Below, in pieces: positions 48,061 through 58,157 of a stretch of DNA of 64,000 bases; positions within the stretch are counted from its first letter, which is position 1, and each line of letters begins with the position of its first letter. The DNA is taken from assembly GCF_932526225.1 (NCBI RefSeq), contig NC_064047.1, positions 13,774,460 through 13,838,459 on the forward strand, in the 5' to 3' direction. The notes beneath the pieces were generated by a model. It made no database searches. It saw only the letters and a program-made list of their open reading frames with translations, and was not told the origin of the DNA. The stretch comes from Nematostella vectensis. Lineage: Eukaryota; Cnidaria; Anthozoa; Actiniaria; Edwardsiidae. Made by a program: the position numbers and the translations under genes.

Positions 48061-48561
48061 GAAGCGATTCAAGACCGGCCTCAAGGATTTCTTCCAATAT
48101 TTATTATATTAAAACATTCTGGAATAGATCAATATTTACAGCATTAAGGCTAAATCTCGGGCATATTCCTACACATTCCGATCATAGTTGTGAAGCGATA
48201 GAGATTTACGGAATTAAACTTACAAGCAATGGAACATACACTTGAATCAATAATTACTACTACACAAAACATACAAATCATGCGCTATAAAGCTAATATA
48301 ACTTGATCATGGTACCTGAAAGGTGGATCCCTGCGCGGTCTTGACTTTAACTTAGCTCTGCTCTAAACTTGCGATCTCCTCGTGTGCTCTATTGACTCTA
48401 ACTGGTCTCAATCTACAGATGCCTTTTAAGCAGCAATTATCAACTCGTGTCAATCAAACTTAATTACTTACATATTGAATCAGTCACTTAGAAAACAAAC
48501 AGTGTTCGATGCGCTATCTACAACAAATCCTCGGGGGGCGCCAATGAGAAGGCGCTATTTG
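48061..48561. other. Probable 3' non-coding end of the BEL/Pao element
   Basis: Downstream of the integrase stop on the minus strand. A long terminal repeat would be expected here, but I could not match it to sequence 5' of gag, so the boundary is undefined. Confidence 0.35.
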
Positions 48562-49655
48562 TTACTCTGCTTCGTTTATCAAGCAGCAGCGCTGGACGGA
48601 CCTCTGATATTCCGCTCCGCTGGCTGTCTTGACTCTCACGTTCCGTACGAGTCCGTCTTGCCCGGGGTAGGTCTCCACGACGCGTCCAATACTCCATTTT
48701 CCACGTGGCGCCGTGAAATCCACTAGCAGGACAACATCTCCGATGCTCATCTGGCGACCTTCCTTCTGCCATTTGGAGCGGCCGCGACTGATCAGCGTTG
48801 GAACGTACTCTCGGATGAACCGTCTCCAGAAGTAGTTGACGATGGTCTGCACTAACTGGTAGCGCTTCCTGAGGTTCTTTGTGTCTTCGTATGGACCATG
48901 AGGGATGTTTACCGACGCTCTTCCCAGTAGAAGGTGATTCGGTGTCAGGGGTCTTGGATCGTTGGGGTCGTCCGAACTGTAAGTCAGAGTGCGGCTGTTC
49001 AGGATACTCTTCACTTTGGCGAATACAGTAGCAATCTCGCTCCAGGAGAGTGTCCGCTCTCCTACAGTTACGTGAAGTGAGTGCTTGACTTGCTTGATCA
49101 AACTCTCGTACATTCCTCCTTGATGGGGACTGTAGGGGGATATGAAGACCCAGTTGAACTTGTGCAGCATCGCAAAGTCTTCAAGACACTTCTTCTCATC
49201 GATGACTAGTTTGCGGAGTTCTGCTTCTGCTCCTACAAACGAGCCTCCGTTGTCTGAGATCAACGTCTCTGGCCATCCGTGGGTTGCGGCGAATCGTCTA
49301 ACTGCTTGGAGGTACGTTTCCGCTGATGTGTTCTCCACGATTTCCAAGTGCACCGCTCGTACGGTAGCACAGGTGAAGATTGCTCCCCATGCCTTGATCG
49401 ATTGCTTTCTTTCATACTTCAGTCTGAATGGCCCGAATAAGTCCACTCCTGTTACCTTGAAAGGCGGTGAGACTAACTGCAATCTTTCTTTCGGAAGATC
49501 AGCCATCATTGTAGTGTGTGGCGGTTGCTTTTGTTCCCTACCAGTCACGCATTCTCTTGTGATCTTCTTTGCAAGATTTCTCCCTCGTAGGGTCCAGTAC
49601 TTCGCACGCGATTCAGACAGGGTTCTTTCTCGCCCTGCGTGATAGGGTTTGGGAC
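48562..49655 (-). pseudogene. BEL/Pao retrotransposon integrase (pol 3' end)
   Basis: The open frame runs from about 49655 to the stop at 48562. It starts inside the zinc-binding region (HAGRERTLSESRAKYW, LRGRNLAKKITREC). A full DDE core follows: VDLFGPF, LISDNGGSF and SPYSPHQGGMYESLIKQ hold the Asp, Asp and Glu. The BEL/Pao C-terminal region comes next (LTPNHLLLGR, RWQ-like SKWQKEG, GDVVLLVD, RGKWSIGRV). The 5' part of pol (protease, reverse transcriptase, RNase H) is missing. Gag sequence begins at about 49695, so an internal deletion joins gag to integrase. The integrase itself is intact. Confidence 0.9.
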
Positions 49656-49694
49656 ATTGTCAGCTTGGGGTGGAATCGGCGTCACTGCATTTGC

Positions 49695-51154
49695 TTATGC
49701 GGGCGGGCTATGAGCGTGCAGTAGAGGGTGATGGAAGTATGGACATGACGGGACTATTTCACACTTCATTTTCGACCTGCATTCTCTTTGTGGGTGACCT
49801 CGCTTTAAACATGAGAAACAGCAACGAGCGTTCTTGAGCAGGGTCAGTCTCTCATTGACTGTGGCGGTAGCCATCGGGAACCCTGTGGCCGACGAAACAA
49901 TTCGTCGTTCTTGCTTGCTGTCCCACTGCGAAAACACCTTTCCTCTCCCTGGGTTGAGTCTGGTTTTGGTCGTTTCTGCCGATTCCGATGTCTCCAAAGT
50001 CGGGGTCGAACTCTGCCTTCACACGCTTTCTTATGAAATCACTAATGTGCTGGATACTGGGCGTGACATTCTCCTCTCTCAGGTCGGAGGACACGCTTTG
50101 CCATCGTTCTATGAGGTGGTCCGGCAGACGCATGACTATGCGCCTGAGGTTTCTGTTCGCGTTGATATACGCGAAATAGCCGATTCGTTTCATTGTCGCT
50201 AGGCAACTAACGACATCGATAGAAAACTCGCGGAGCTTTATCCTGTCGTTCTTTCCGATTCTGTCGCCTTTTGTGATGGTGTTGACTAGTGCGCGCGCAA
50301 TGACACTTGCTTGACCAAATTGATCTTTTAGCGTTTTAAGCGCTCATTACGCCATTCGAACCTAAACCTGCTATGCATCTTTCCGCTTCTCCGGCAAGGT
50401 GCATTTTGAGCTGAATCATTCTTATGTTGTTGCTGAGATGATTCTTGTCGTGGATATGAATCTTGAATTTGTCGACGAAATCGGCATAATCTAGCGGGTT
50501 TCCGTCAAACTTTGTTAGCGCCACGGTCGGTATGTCTTTGCTAGCTTCTAATTTATACAGTGCGTCGGCTATTGACATAGTCGTGCTTTCTTGTGGTTGC
50601 ACAATAGTCTCCTCAAACTCGACTAAATCATCGATCCACTGGTCCAAGACGTGTGTTGCTGTCACTGGTGATTGTTGACTGTGCGTGATTTCCTGCTGGG
50701 TATTTGGGGGAATAGGCGGTGTAGTCGGCGGGCGATCTTGGCTATTAGAAGCTGAGTTGTTATGTGGTATTTCCTGTTGACCTTGTTGGTCTATTTCTAA
50801 ACTCGGGTCATTAGGCATAGCTTGCTTCGTCATCTTTTCGATGTGCTCCTCAATTGTTTCTTCTAACGTGTATACATCATTGTTCAAATCGTTTTCCCAC
50901 GCGTCTAATGCATCATGATCCGGGTTTTCGAATTCGAAGAACAAGCTTTGTATTTCGCACGCGCTTTCGAAGTCCTTTCTTAGCTGATCTAGTTCTTTGC
51001 GAAATCGTTTCGCCGTGGTAGTATCTGTTGTCGTCAAATCGCGGATGCGCTTAATCGCACGCGTTATCTTGCAGCGTAATTGTTTCCTTCTTGTTCGTAT
51101 ATCTGTTTCGCTATCGGTACCGCAATTTTCCCTTTCGTAAACCATCGTTGCCAT
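49695..51154 (-). pseudogene. BEL/Pao retrotransposon gag (frameshifted)
   Basis: ATG at 51154 opens a gag with a coiled N-terminus and the DUF1759-type core (KFDGNPLDYADFVDKFKIHI, MIQLKMHLAGEAERCI). The frame breaks near 50336 (VMSA then stop) and continues one frame over (LKTLKDQFGQASVIARALVN, then LPDHLIERWQSVSSDLREEN). It breaks again before the zinc knuckle (CCFSCLKRGHPQREC). These frameshifts and the missing reverse transcriptase make the copy defective. It lies between the membrane-protein gene and the HMG-like gene. Confidence 0.85.
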
Positions 51155-51396
51155 TTGGAACGGTCGTTGTCATTTTAAGAACGGTCGTTGCCATTTAAAA
51201 CAGTCGTTGTCATTTTAGCCCATTTATGATGTCATACTCGTATCTCCGGCGATCGGAAAACGCTCCGAGACATCACGCGCGAGTGCCTTTGGGTTCCCTG
51301 TGGTACAAGAGCCCCGCACGTGAGTTTTGTGTTTACAATAAGGCGGAACAAGAAGCATCCACGTGCGAACAACAACAACGCGATCCTCCCCCTACA
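51155..51396. other. Boundary of retroelement and HMG-like gene
   Basis: Includes three short tandem copies of AACGGTCGTTGTCATTTTAA-like sequence (51155-51215) and then the presumed promoter and 5' UTR of the downstream gene. No TATA box is evident. Confidence 0.4.
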
Positions 51397-51450
51397 ATGC
51401 ATTCGATTCGGAAACCAACCGGCTGGAACGCATTTTACCAGTCAGTTGCG
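51397..51450 (+). CDS. HMG-box-like gene, first exon
   Basis: ATG at 51397 reads MHSIRKPTGWNAFYQSVA to a consensus donor GCG/GTAAGT in phase 0. The KPTGWNAFYQ stretch resembles helix 1 of an HMG box (the usual pattern is RP-x-SAY-x-x-F). Assignment depends on the next exon, which looks like helices 2 and 3. Confidence 0.5.
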
Positions 51451-51789
51451 GTAAGTTAATGGGTCTAATAGCAATCCGTGAAATAAAATATCTGCAATTT
51501 AGAAAGTCCATACCAGTAAACTCTCTCACAGTGGTGGGAGTCTGAAGATTTCGGCCATGTCGCAAGTCTATTTTTTAAAAAAGGTATACAATTTCTATAC
51601 TCTCCCTCATTTGCTCTATCTCTCCGGCTTTCTCGTAAATTTAATGACTGTACACATTTAACCATATTTCCAACACGATTTCTCTCGGAGTTTGGTTGAC
51701 AGAAAATGTAAACTATCCAACAACCTACTGCGAATCTTTGGAATTCTTTTTTAAGTCACTTTAGAGGTTATTGTTTTTGCTGTCTTTAG
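51451..51789. other. Intron 1 of HMG-like gene
   Basis: AT-rich with a good polypyrimidine acceptor (TTTTTGCTGTCTTTAG). Confidence 0.5.
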
Positions 51790-51889
51790 CCAGATGTACA
51801 GAAACAGCTGAGTGATGGGGCAGGAATCGGAAACATTTCCACGGTTGTTGGCAGAATGTGGAAAAAAATTGCCTGCGGACAGAAGAAAG
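51790..51889 (+). CDS. HMG-box-like gene, second exon
   Basis: In phase 0 it reads PDVQKQLSDGAGIGNISTVV, then GRMWKKIACGQKK, to a donor AAAG/GTTTGT. The I-x-x-V-x-G-x-x-W-K-x-I core matches HMG-box helix 2. The next exon begins YWKDKAQSIRED, matching helix 3 (K-x-x-Y-x-x-K-A). The phase at the join does not fit (phase 1 leaving, phase 0 needed), so a small exon or an indel may exist. The Polinton-like element starts 72 bp after this donor. Confidence 0.5.
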
Positions 51890-51961
51890 GTTTGTCCATT
51901 GAATGAAAGATCAAAGTTCAACGATCCAACCTTTTCTATTTTCTTTGTTTTCTATTGCACC

Positions 51962-52575
51962 GGGGGGGACTGGGGGGTTTCAGAGGAACTGGTGGGAGGC
52001 GTGGATCGCCCCTCCGGGCCTCCCAGCACCGTCTCCCGTCTTAGGCCTGGGGGACGCGAATCGTCCCTCCGAGCCCTCCAGCTCCGTCTCTATATATCGA
52101 GCGTATAATGTTTCACGTACATAAACAACCGGCGATCGCTAATTTAGGCCGAATTGGTTTCACGTACGTAAGCTTTTGGCGACTGCTAATGTAGGCCAAA
52201 ACGGTTTCGTGTACGTGAACAATCGGCAAAAGCTAATGTAGGCCAAATCGATTTCACGTACATAAACAATCGGCAAAAGTTAATGTAGGCAAAATAGATT
52301 TCGCGTACACGAATAATCAATAAGGGCTGGTGTTTCGCGTGCTCGATTTCACGTACGTAGATGATTTTGGCCAAATCGATTTCAGATAATGTTTCACGTA
52401 CATAAACAATCGGCAAAAGCTAATGTAGGCCAAATCGATTTCACGTACATAAACAACCGGCAAAAGTTAATGTAGGCAAAATAGATTTCGCGAACACGAA
52501 TAATCAATTAGGGGCAGGTGTTTCGCGTGCATGAATAATCAATTAGGGCCGGTGTTTCGCCTGCATGAATAATTA
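51962..52575. repeat. Left terminal inverted repeat with internal iterons
   Basis: Begins GGGGGGGACTGGGGGGTTTC and matches the right end with few differences. The inner 480 bp is made of about 46-bp degenerate tandem units containing CACGTACATAAACAATCGGC and AAAAGCTAATGTAGGCCAAA. Many units contain the palindromic core TACGTA or CACGTAC. A TATATATCGAGCG string lies at about 52089. Confidence 0.92.
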
Positions 52576-52743
52576 GGGTGTAGGCCGGGCGCGTGCAAGC
52601 CCAAGGACTTGCGCGTACACGACTTTTTGGGGCAAATAGTGGTGGGCCGCAAAAACGAGGAGGTCCGCCAACCTACGGAGCGTGGAGTAACCGTTTTTCG
52701 GCCGTGAGTTCAAAGCCGCCGGCGTGGCGTTTAAACCTGAGTT

Positions 52744-53421
52744 CTACTCGAACACCTCGCTCCCGAACTCCTCGCGAATTTTTCGCAGTCTCTTTTTCAC
52801 CCTTTCGCGTGCCACCAGGGAGGGCCCTTTCCCGCTTTTTTTATCATGCGGTGCGAGGCCGTGTCGAGCTCTGATAGCGGCCTTGAGCGCGTTGTATCTC
52901 TCTTGTTCCTGAAGTATTAGCCGAAACTCTTCGTCTGAGATACGCCCGTCTTGCAGAGCCTTAGAGACCAGCTCGCTGATCGAGTTTTTCTTACTCTCCG
53001 CTAGAACCATCGTGTCTTCGTGTTTAGCCACCTTGCTCGTAAGACCCCTAGAGACCACCTCCGCGCCCGCGCCCACGACACCGACCAGCCCAGCGACCCC
53101 TGCCAGCGGAGCGCCGATCAGAACCCCTATCCCACTCAAAGAGACTCCCAGCCCGGCGCTGGAAAGCGCCCCTGCAGCGATGCCGGATGCCACAGACACA
53201 GCATGGGTAACGGCGAAGGCGCGCTTATACTTCTTCCGCACCTGTCGATAATGCGTTATCTCGTTGTCTAGAACCGCCTGAGTGTCACGTAATACCTGGA
53301 GTCGGAAACTTTGCGCGTCGCCGCCGGTGCTTGCCGGAGCGGTAGGCGTTTACGGGGGGTGGGCACTGGGGAGCGAGGGATATATGGATATGCCACCACT
53401 GCTAACGTCGCTGTTCGCCAT
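52744..53421 (-). pseudogene. Polinton-like element: glycine/alanine-rich membrane protein (in-frame TAA)
   Basis: The frame opens at ATG 53421 (MANSDVSSGGISIYPS), meets TAA at 53350-53352 after 23 codons, and continues open to 52744. After the stop come a basic stretch (RKKYKRAF), a long Gly/Ala hydrophobic region (SLSGIGVLIGAPLAGVAGLV, likely membrane-inserted), and a charged helical C-terminus with KKNSISELVSKALQDGRIS and DEEFRLIL. I recognise this layout from recurrent cnidarian Polinton-associated proteins, but the function is unknown. A membrane-penetration role would be a guess. The stop is one C-to-T change from CAA. Confidence 0.7.
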
Positions 53422-53437
53422 GCCTGTTATGTCGGGC

Positions 53438-54118
53438 CTAGGTTAGCTCTAATACGAGGTGAACAGGCTTGTCCTTAAAGTCCACCCGTCTACCGCGGTC
53501 ATCCCTGATCCATATTCGGATACTCGAGACAAACTCAGAGGAAGACGCAGCGACACAAATGGGGATGTCGGGTCCATAGACGATTTTCTCGTGCGGCCTC
53601 CCGCGGGTTTCTAGGCAAGCGAGAACGTTTGAAGGCTCGTCTGAGGCGAGGCACTGCGAGCGGTCTACGATGTCGCAGAAGATGTAGATGGCCTCTATTT
53701 TCGACAAAGTCACCTTAAGTGGGGGGTCCCCCAAGGGCAGTGCGAGGCCCCGCTCCCCCATCTGATCGTCTTTAGCCTCTAGGCCAAATAGTGCGCAAAG
53801 CTCGGCGTTCAGGAACACAATGCCTGTGGACACGAGCACGATCTTCCCGGTGAGGGGATCCGCGGTCAGAATCTGGCTTTTAGCGTGGTTGATCGTCTCC
53901 ACGATGGACTCGGCCGTGTGGTGCCCGGCTGGCAGAGTGACGATGGGCGGGAGGGAGGGAGTCGTTATCTGCTGCTCCCGCTCGAGATTATACCAGCTGT
54001 TAAACAGCGAGCACTGCCGGAGCGCCACAAAGCGAGGGCGCCTTATCGGCTGCTCGAAGAAGAGCGTCAGTTCACCTCCGGTGAACACAGCGTGTAGGAC
54101 CACCATTGTGTTGAACAT
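53438..54118 (-). CDS. Polinton-like element: minor capsid (penton-like) protein candidate
   Basis: 226 codons from ATG 54118 to TAG 53438, unbroken. The strand-rich sequence opens MFNTMVVLHA, has FFEQPIRRPRFVALRQCSLF and SWYNLEREQ early, and ends IRIWIRDDRGRRVDFKDKPV then HLVLELT. The D-x-G-R-x-V-D-F..V-x-L-x-L ending is characteristic of the single-jelly-roll minor capsid or penton proteins of Polintons. It would form the five-fold vertices with the major capsid. Its start codon is only 30 bp from the divergent plus-strand gene at 54149, implying a shared bidirectional promoter. Confidence 0.7.
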   Translation of the reverse strand: MFNTMVVLHAVFTGGELTLFFEQPIRRPRFVALRQCSLFNSWYNLEREQQITTPSLPPIVTLPAGHHTAESIVETINHAKSQILTADPLTGKIVLVSTGIVFLNAELCALFGLEAKDDQMGERGLALPLGDPPLKVTLSKIEAIYIFCDIVDRSQCLASDEPSNVLACLETRGRPHEKIVYGPDIPICVAASSSEFVSSIRIWIRDDRGRRVDFKDKPVHLVLELT

Positions 54119-54148
54119 AGCCCGCCTCCGTGTTTAATAGGGCTGAGC

Positions 54149-55606
54149 ATGGATTGGGAAGGCTGGCAGATGCTGAACGAGGTCCCCCGGAGGAAGGAGG
54201 AGGAGACGAAGAAGGCGGCAGTTGCGGCGGGAGCTTCTATAGCCGAACATATCAAACACGCTATAGCCGAACAAGTCAAAACACCGGTTTCCCTAGGTTT
54301 CCCTAGGTCTCTGACCCTCGCGCAAAAGCTGCTCTACGCCGTGCCCGCGACCCCCGTGGAGAGCACGGCCTCAGACATCATCCCACTACTCACGCAGCTG
54401 GAGATACACGTGGCTGAGGACAAATCATTCACGACTAGGGTCCGAGACATATTCAAAGAGACAGTAGTCACGCACAAGTCCGCCAAGGAGTCTCGCCGGT
54501 GGCTATCGGAGCCTTCCTACAGGCCACAGCAACTCAACTTTGCGGTCTGGTGCGCAACCGCCGGATGTGAATTGTCCCTAACTGACCACACTTTCGCCAC
54601 GCTCCCCTCTGTCATCAGGGGATTTTTAAGGTTTCACGCCTACTTCACCACCCGGAGGATACTCTACGAGCTCGGCGTCCCCCTGCCTGGCGACAACCCG
54701 TTCACGCAAAAAGGTAACCCCTACAAGAAGGCCGCTTTCGAGCGTCTATGCATAGAGTTCGGTTTGCCGCGTAAACCGGACTTCCGATGGAAAGGCGGGC
54801 GGAACCACGGGCTAGGCGATGTGTTTGTGTTCTACCCGGGGGAGGGGTATCGCAACGTGCACGTGATCCGTGGCTACGACACGGCGGCGGACGAGTACCC
54901 GAGCCACCTCAATCTGTTTAGCGACGAAGGTGGGACGTACAATAGTGGGAAGCAGGTGGGTTACATACGCAACGACCACCACGGAGGCGTGCAATATAGC
55001 TAGTTTGCGCCTCCCAAAGGCGAGGGGCTGACAAAAGCAGGGCTAGGGAGACTCGACCGCTCGGTCGAGGCGTTCGTCTACACAGTGCTTGGCGCGCAGG
55101 TAAACGTCCGTTCCTCCATCGCAGGGGCCGGTGGGCCGGCCATGGAGGCGCAGGCGGAGTTCACGGAGCTGCTCGAAGACGCGATCATAAAAAACGACAT
55201 CGCTCGAAGCGTGCAAAGGTACCAGTTAGCCGTGCAGGAGGCCAAGGTGAGACTGAGTCTTGCGGTTGCACCAGGAGTGTGGCTGATGCCGAGCGATCTG
55301 GTGATAAACACGCAAAGCGTCGTGGGCTACAACAATAAGCTGCAGAAAGCCACGGACTCCACGAAGCTCGGCGCAAACGTGATCAACACCGAGACAAAGC
55401 CAGTCGGTGCTCGTAACATGGCGGGTGGGCATCCTAAGGTGCAACACGCGACTGACCACGCGCCGCCCCGGCGGCAAAGCACCCCTGCGAAAGTGCACGC
55501 GGAGGGCGCGGCCCCTACCCTGTCGGGCGAGAAAAGTGACCACACCGCCCTCAAGGTGGGGTTGTCGGTGCTCGTGGTGGCCGCGGCGTATTACTTGTTC
55601 CGATGA
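54149..55606 (+). pseudogene. Polinton-like element: virion-associated protein with C-terminal membrane anchor (in-frame TAG)
   Basis: ATG 54149 opens a frame of 284 codons to TAG at 55001-55003. The same frame then continues without a stop to 55606. The first part has a charged N-terminus, a helical domain, and NHGLGDVFVFYPG and SDEGGTYNSGKQ motifs. The second part has NVRSSIAGAGGPAMEAQ, a basic Pro-rich region and a C-terminal hydrophobic helix (GLSVLVVAAAYYLF). The size and layout recur in cnidarian Polinton-like elements; the function is unknown. The stop is one change from CAG, so decay is more likely than programmed readthrough. Confidence 0.7.
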
Positions 55607-56559
55607 CTGCTTTGCATTCGACGAACCAAGAACGCGGCTACGGCTAGAATGAGCAGCCACGCATTTTTGCCAAGGAATTTCACCGCTTCCCCTGCAGCCT
55701 TAAACACGAAGTTCGCGATGCTGCCTACTAGCCCGGGGAGAAGTTCGCCCAGCTTTTTACCGATGGCCTTAAGCCCGTTACCGACCCCTCTGGCCACGGA
55801 GGAGAGCGACTTGCCGAGCGACGTCACAATGGCCGCGATTGTCGTCGCTACGGCCAACCCGATAGCGGTGACGGTGAAGCCGTACTTTTTGAAGATGGCT
55901 TTGATGCGCTCTCTTAGCGGCTTTTGGTTCTCGAGCTCTCGGTTTTCGCGTTCTAGTTCGTCAATCTCGGACAGCCTCTCCTCGTTGCGCTCACGGGCCT
56001 CTTGGCGGCGACTCTATGACGTGTTAGGGTCGTCGATGGTCTCCCTGTCTGTGGCTACCACCCCTTGCAGCTCTTGGACTCGTTCTGTGTTCTCCTGTAT
56101 GACCGCGTCTATCTCTGCCACGGACCCCATCGCCATCTTGAAGCCTTTCAGCTTTGCAACGTCCTGTCGAATGCTCCCGTTCTCATTGAACAGCTGTCTT
56201 GGTTTAGTCCAACCTCCTTTGCCGAGGTTGCGAAGCTCTATTAGCGTCTTTCCCCTCCGGTCTGACTGGAACCGTATCAGATTCTCGTTAAGGTCTGGGT
56301 ATTCCTCCCTGAGGGACTGGAGGCCGAGTCTTGTCGCTGCACCCTCTGTGATGAACGAGGTTTCAGCGGTTGCCGTTCCGGCGGTTCGCGAAGCCATGCT
56401 ATGCGCAGCATGCGTACGCGACGACGTGCTCGTCATTGGGATCGACTCCCCATCGTCGGGGTCAAACGGGATGAGGGGCGTCGTCTCGTCGTCCCCCGCC
56501 CCGCGATCGGCGGACGCGCCCGGCAAGGTATCGTCAATGTCAACGTCAACATCACCCAT
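55591..56559 (-). pseudogene. Polinton-like element: coiled-coil protein with amphipathic/transmembrane C-terminus (in-frame TAG)
   Basis: ATG 56559 opens an acidic N-terminus (MGDVDVDIDDTLPGASADRG), a helical region (MAMGSVAEIDAVIQE) and a TAG at 56014-56016. The frame continues with a strong coiled coil (ERNEERLSEIDELERENREL), a GLKAIGKKLGELLPGL amphipathic stretch and a C-terminal hydrophobic helix (NAWLLILAVAAFLV). The 3' end overlaps the convergent 54149-55606 gene by 16 bp. The arrangement is reminiscent of membrane-active minor virion proteins, but no homology is asserted. Confidence 0.68.
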
Positions 56560-56588
56560 GATGCGCGCGCATAACTCATGCTATGCTA

Positions 56589-56606
56589 TGTTAGACATGT
56601 CTAACA
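56589..56606. promoter_or_regulatory. Perfect 18-bp palindrome in the divergent promoter between coiled-coil and capsid genes
   Basis: TGTTAGACATGTCTAACA is its own reverse complement. It sits between the start codons at 56559 (minus) and 56659 (plus). Its core AGACATGTCT fits the RRRCWWGYYY half-site bound by p53-family proteins. A TATA-like TATATACACGTATATGTATA lies at 56645-56664. Function is inferred from position only. Confidence 0.55.
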
Positions 56607-56658
56607 GTCCGCACCATAGCCTCGCAACTTCGTACTTTATGTGCATATATACACGTAT

Positions 56659-57933
56659 ATGTATACGATGTCAGTCAGCGATAAACTCGACCCCAAGCGA
56701 ACACCCAGAATCCCTCTGGGGTTGAAAGCCGAGAGAACTGTTCACCGGGTCACTTTCAACCCGTCGACGGCCTCCCCAGAGGAGACGCTATATGTGGCGG
56801 TCCCAAAGCTGTCGGAAGGCGTCACGCTCGTGCCTGGCTCCTTGAGGGTTGGTCTCGAACTCTCCGTCTCAGGCCATGCGAATAATACCGTCGTGAACAA
56901 CGTCGGCCGAAATCTCGTGAGCCGCCTGAAAATCACGTTTGCAGGAGAAACGCTCCAGGACACCAACCGCTACGACGTCTTCAAGACGTATGAGGAGCTT
57001 TACCTGTCCAAGGTCGAGAGAGAGGACCGCCTGGAGCAGGGCATACAGTCGGAAAACATGCGCAAGCTTCGCTCCAAGGCTGGCGATAAGGCGACCAGTA
57101 ACGCCAAGGAGAACGCTCTAAGCGCAACCCACGGGGCGAGGTACACCATCCCGCTAGACCATTCTCTGCTGACGGACCACGGCGTGCCATACCCAAGGGC
57201 GCTCTCCGAGGCGCTGCTCTTCGAGATCACGTTCGCATCGGCTGACCAGGTAGTAGTCGGAACTGATGCCACCAAATTATCCTATGGCATCAAAAATCTA
57301 GAGCTAGAGTACGAAAGCCTGAGGGATGACAACCTCGCCCGGTCTGCAGCCGCCGCCTACCACAACGGCACAACGTTCTTCTACGAGCAAGTGAACCTTT
57401 ACAAGACCTTCGTGATTAGCAAAGGGACAGACAGCATAATCAACGAGAGTGTCAACCTGCCGCGAAGGTCTGTGAGTGGTCTGCTGCTCCTCATCGTGGA
57501 GCCATACACGGCAGGGACTCGCGACTTTGAGAAGTTGGTGTACCCCGACATCAAGAGCGTTCGCGTTACAATCGACGGCACGCCAAACAAAGTCTTCAGC
57601 CAGGGCCTGCGCTCCACGGATTTCTGGAGGGAGGCGAAAAGGCGGTTCGTCCGCCCCTCCCCGGGGGGGCACAGCGGAGCGCCCGCCGCCCCGGCAATCG
57701 GCCCCGAGTCGTTCTTTGGCGATAACAAATTTGCTCTGTGGATCGACCTTCGAACGACGGACGACAGCGCCATCCATGGGGGTGGTCTCCGATTGGTCAA
57801 TACCCGCGACGGTGTGCACCTCGAGATAAAACGCACGGCAGGCGGCTCGGGTAGCGTAAACTGTCACGTGTTTGTAGTGGCCGACGTCCAGATGAACCTT
57901 ATGCATGGACAGCTAGAGTCCATACAATACTGA
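56659..57933 (+). CDS. Polinton-like element: major capsid protein (double jelly roll) candidate
   Basis: About 424 codons and unbroken. Start choices are ATG 56659 or 56668 (MSVSDKLDPKRTPRIPLG); the upstream in-frame GTG at 56641 is unlikely. Strand-rich features include PGSLRVGLELSVSG, NVGRNLVSRLKITFAGETLQ, a YDVFKTYEELYLSKVER segment, FFYEQVNLYKTFVISKG, KSVRVTIDGTPN and a final VFVVADVQMNLMHG. These are recurrent in capsid proteins of animal Polintons and adinto-like elements. It would build the hexons of an icosahedral shell. It is 19 bp upstream of the ATPase start. This is the best-preserved gene of the element. Confidence 0.82.
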   Translation: MYTMSVSDKLDPKRTPRIPLGLKAERTVHRVTFNPSTASPEETLYVAVPKLSEGVTLVPGSLRVGLELSVSGHANNTVVNNVGRNLVSRLKITFAGETLQDTNRYDVFKTYEELYLSKVEREDRLEQGIQSENMRKLRSKAGDKATSNAKENALSATHGARYTIPLDHSLLTDHGVPYPRALSEALLFEITFASADQVVVGTDATKLSYGIKNLELEYESLRDDNLARSAAAAYHNGTTFFYEQVNLYKTFVISKGTDSIINESVNLPRRSVSGLLLLIVEPYTAGTRDFEKLVYPDIKSVRVTIDGTPNKVFSQGLRSTDFWREAKRRFVRPSPGGHSGAPAAPAIGPESFFGDNKFALWIDLRTTDDSAIHGGGLRLVNTRDGVHLEIKRTAGGSGSVNCHVFVVADVQMNLMHGQLESIQY

Positions 57934-57952
57934 GCACATACGCCGGAGCGGT

Positions 57953-58157
57953 ATGGACCCGAAAAACGTCCCATTTAACGCTCTCATCGTGGGCCCGACG
58001 TCATGCGGGAAGACCCAATTCGTAGTGGACCGACTGCGCGGCCCTTTCCGGGGCAAGTTTGACTACATCGTACTCGTGTGCCCTACCTTTGTCTACAACA
58101 AAACATACGACGGCTTCGGCGAGGGCGACAATCGTCTGTTTGTCATCGCACCTGTGG
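57953..58157 (+). pseudogene. Polinton-like element: packaging ATPase, N-terminal fragment
   Basis: Starts 19 bp after the capsid stop (MDPKNVPFNALIVGPTSCGK, with the Walker A GPTSCGKT at residues 14-21). It continues FDYIVLVCPTFVYNK and RLFVIAPV. At about residue 68 the homology stops, and the frame continues to 58375 through what is antisense of the helicase gene. The Walker B and C-terminal half are lost. FtsK/HerA-type ATPases of about 220-260 residues pump DNA into capsids in this virus class, so this fragment cannot work. Confidence 0.8.

Noticed and set aside
48562-49655. The BEL/Pao integrase as the integrase of the Polinton-like element
   Set aside because: It lies outside the TGCACC-bounded element, has BEL/Pao C-terminal features and is next to BEL/Pao gag.
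48061-51396. Long terminal repeats of the BEL/Pao element
   Set aside because: I compared both flanks by eye and found no convincing direct repeat, so none is annotated.
55649-56725. 358-codon plus-strand ORF
   Set aside because: It is antisense to the coiled-coil/transmembrane gene, whose frame shows clear protein features. The Ser-rich plus frame is a shadow.
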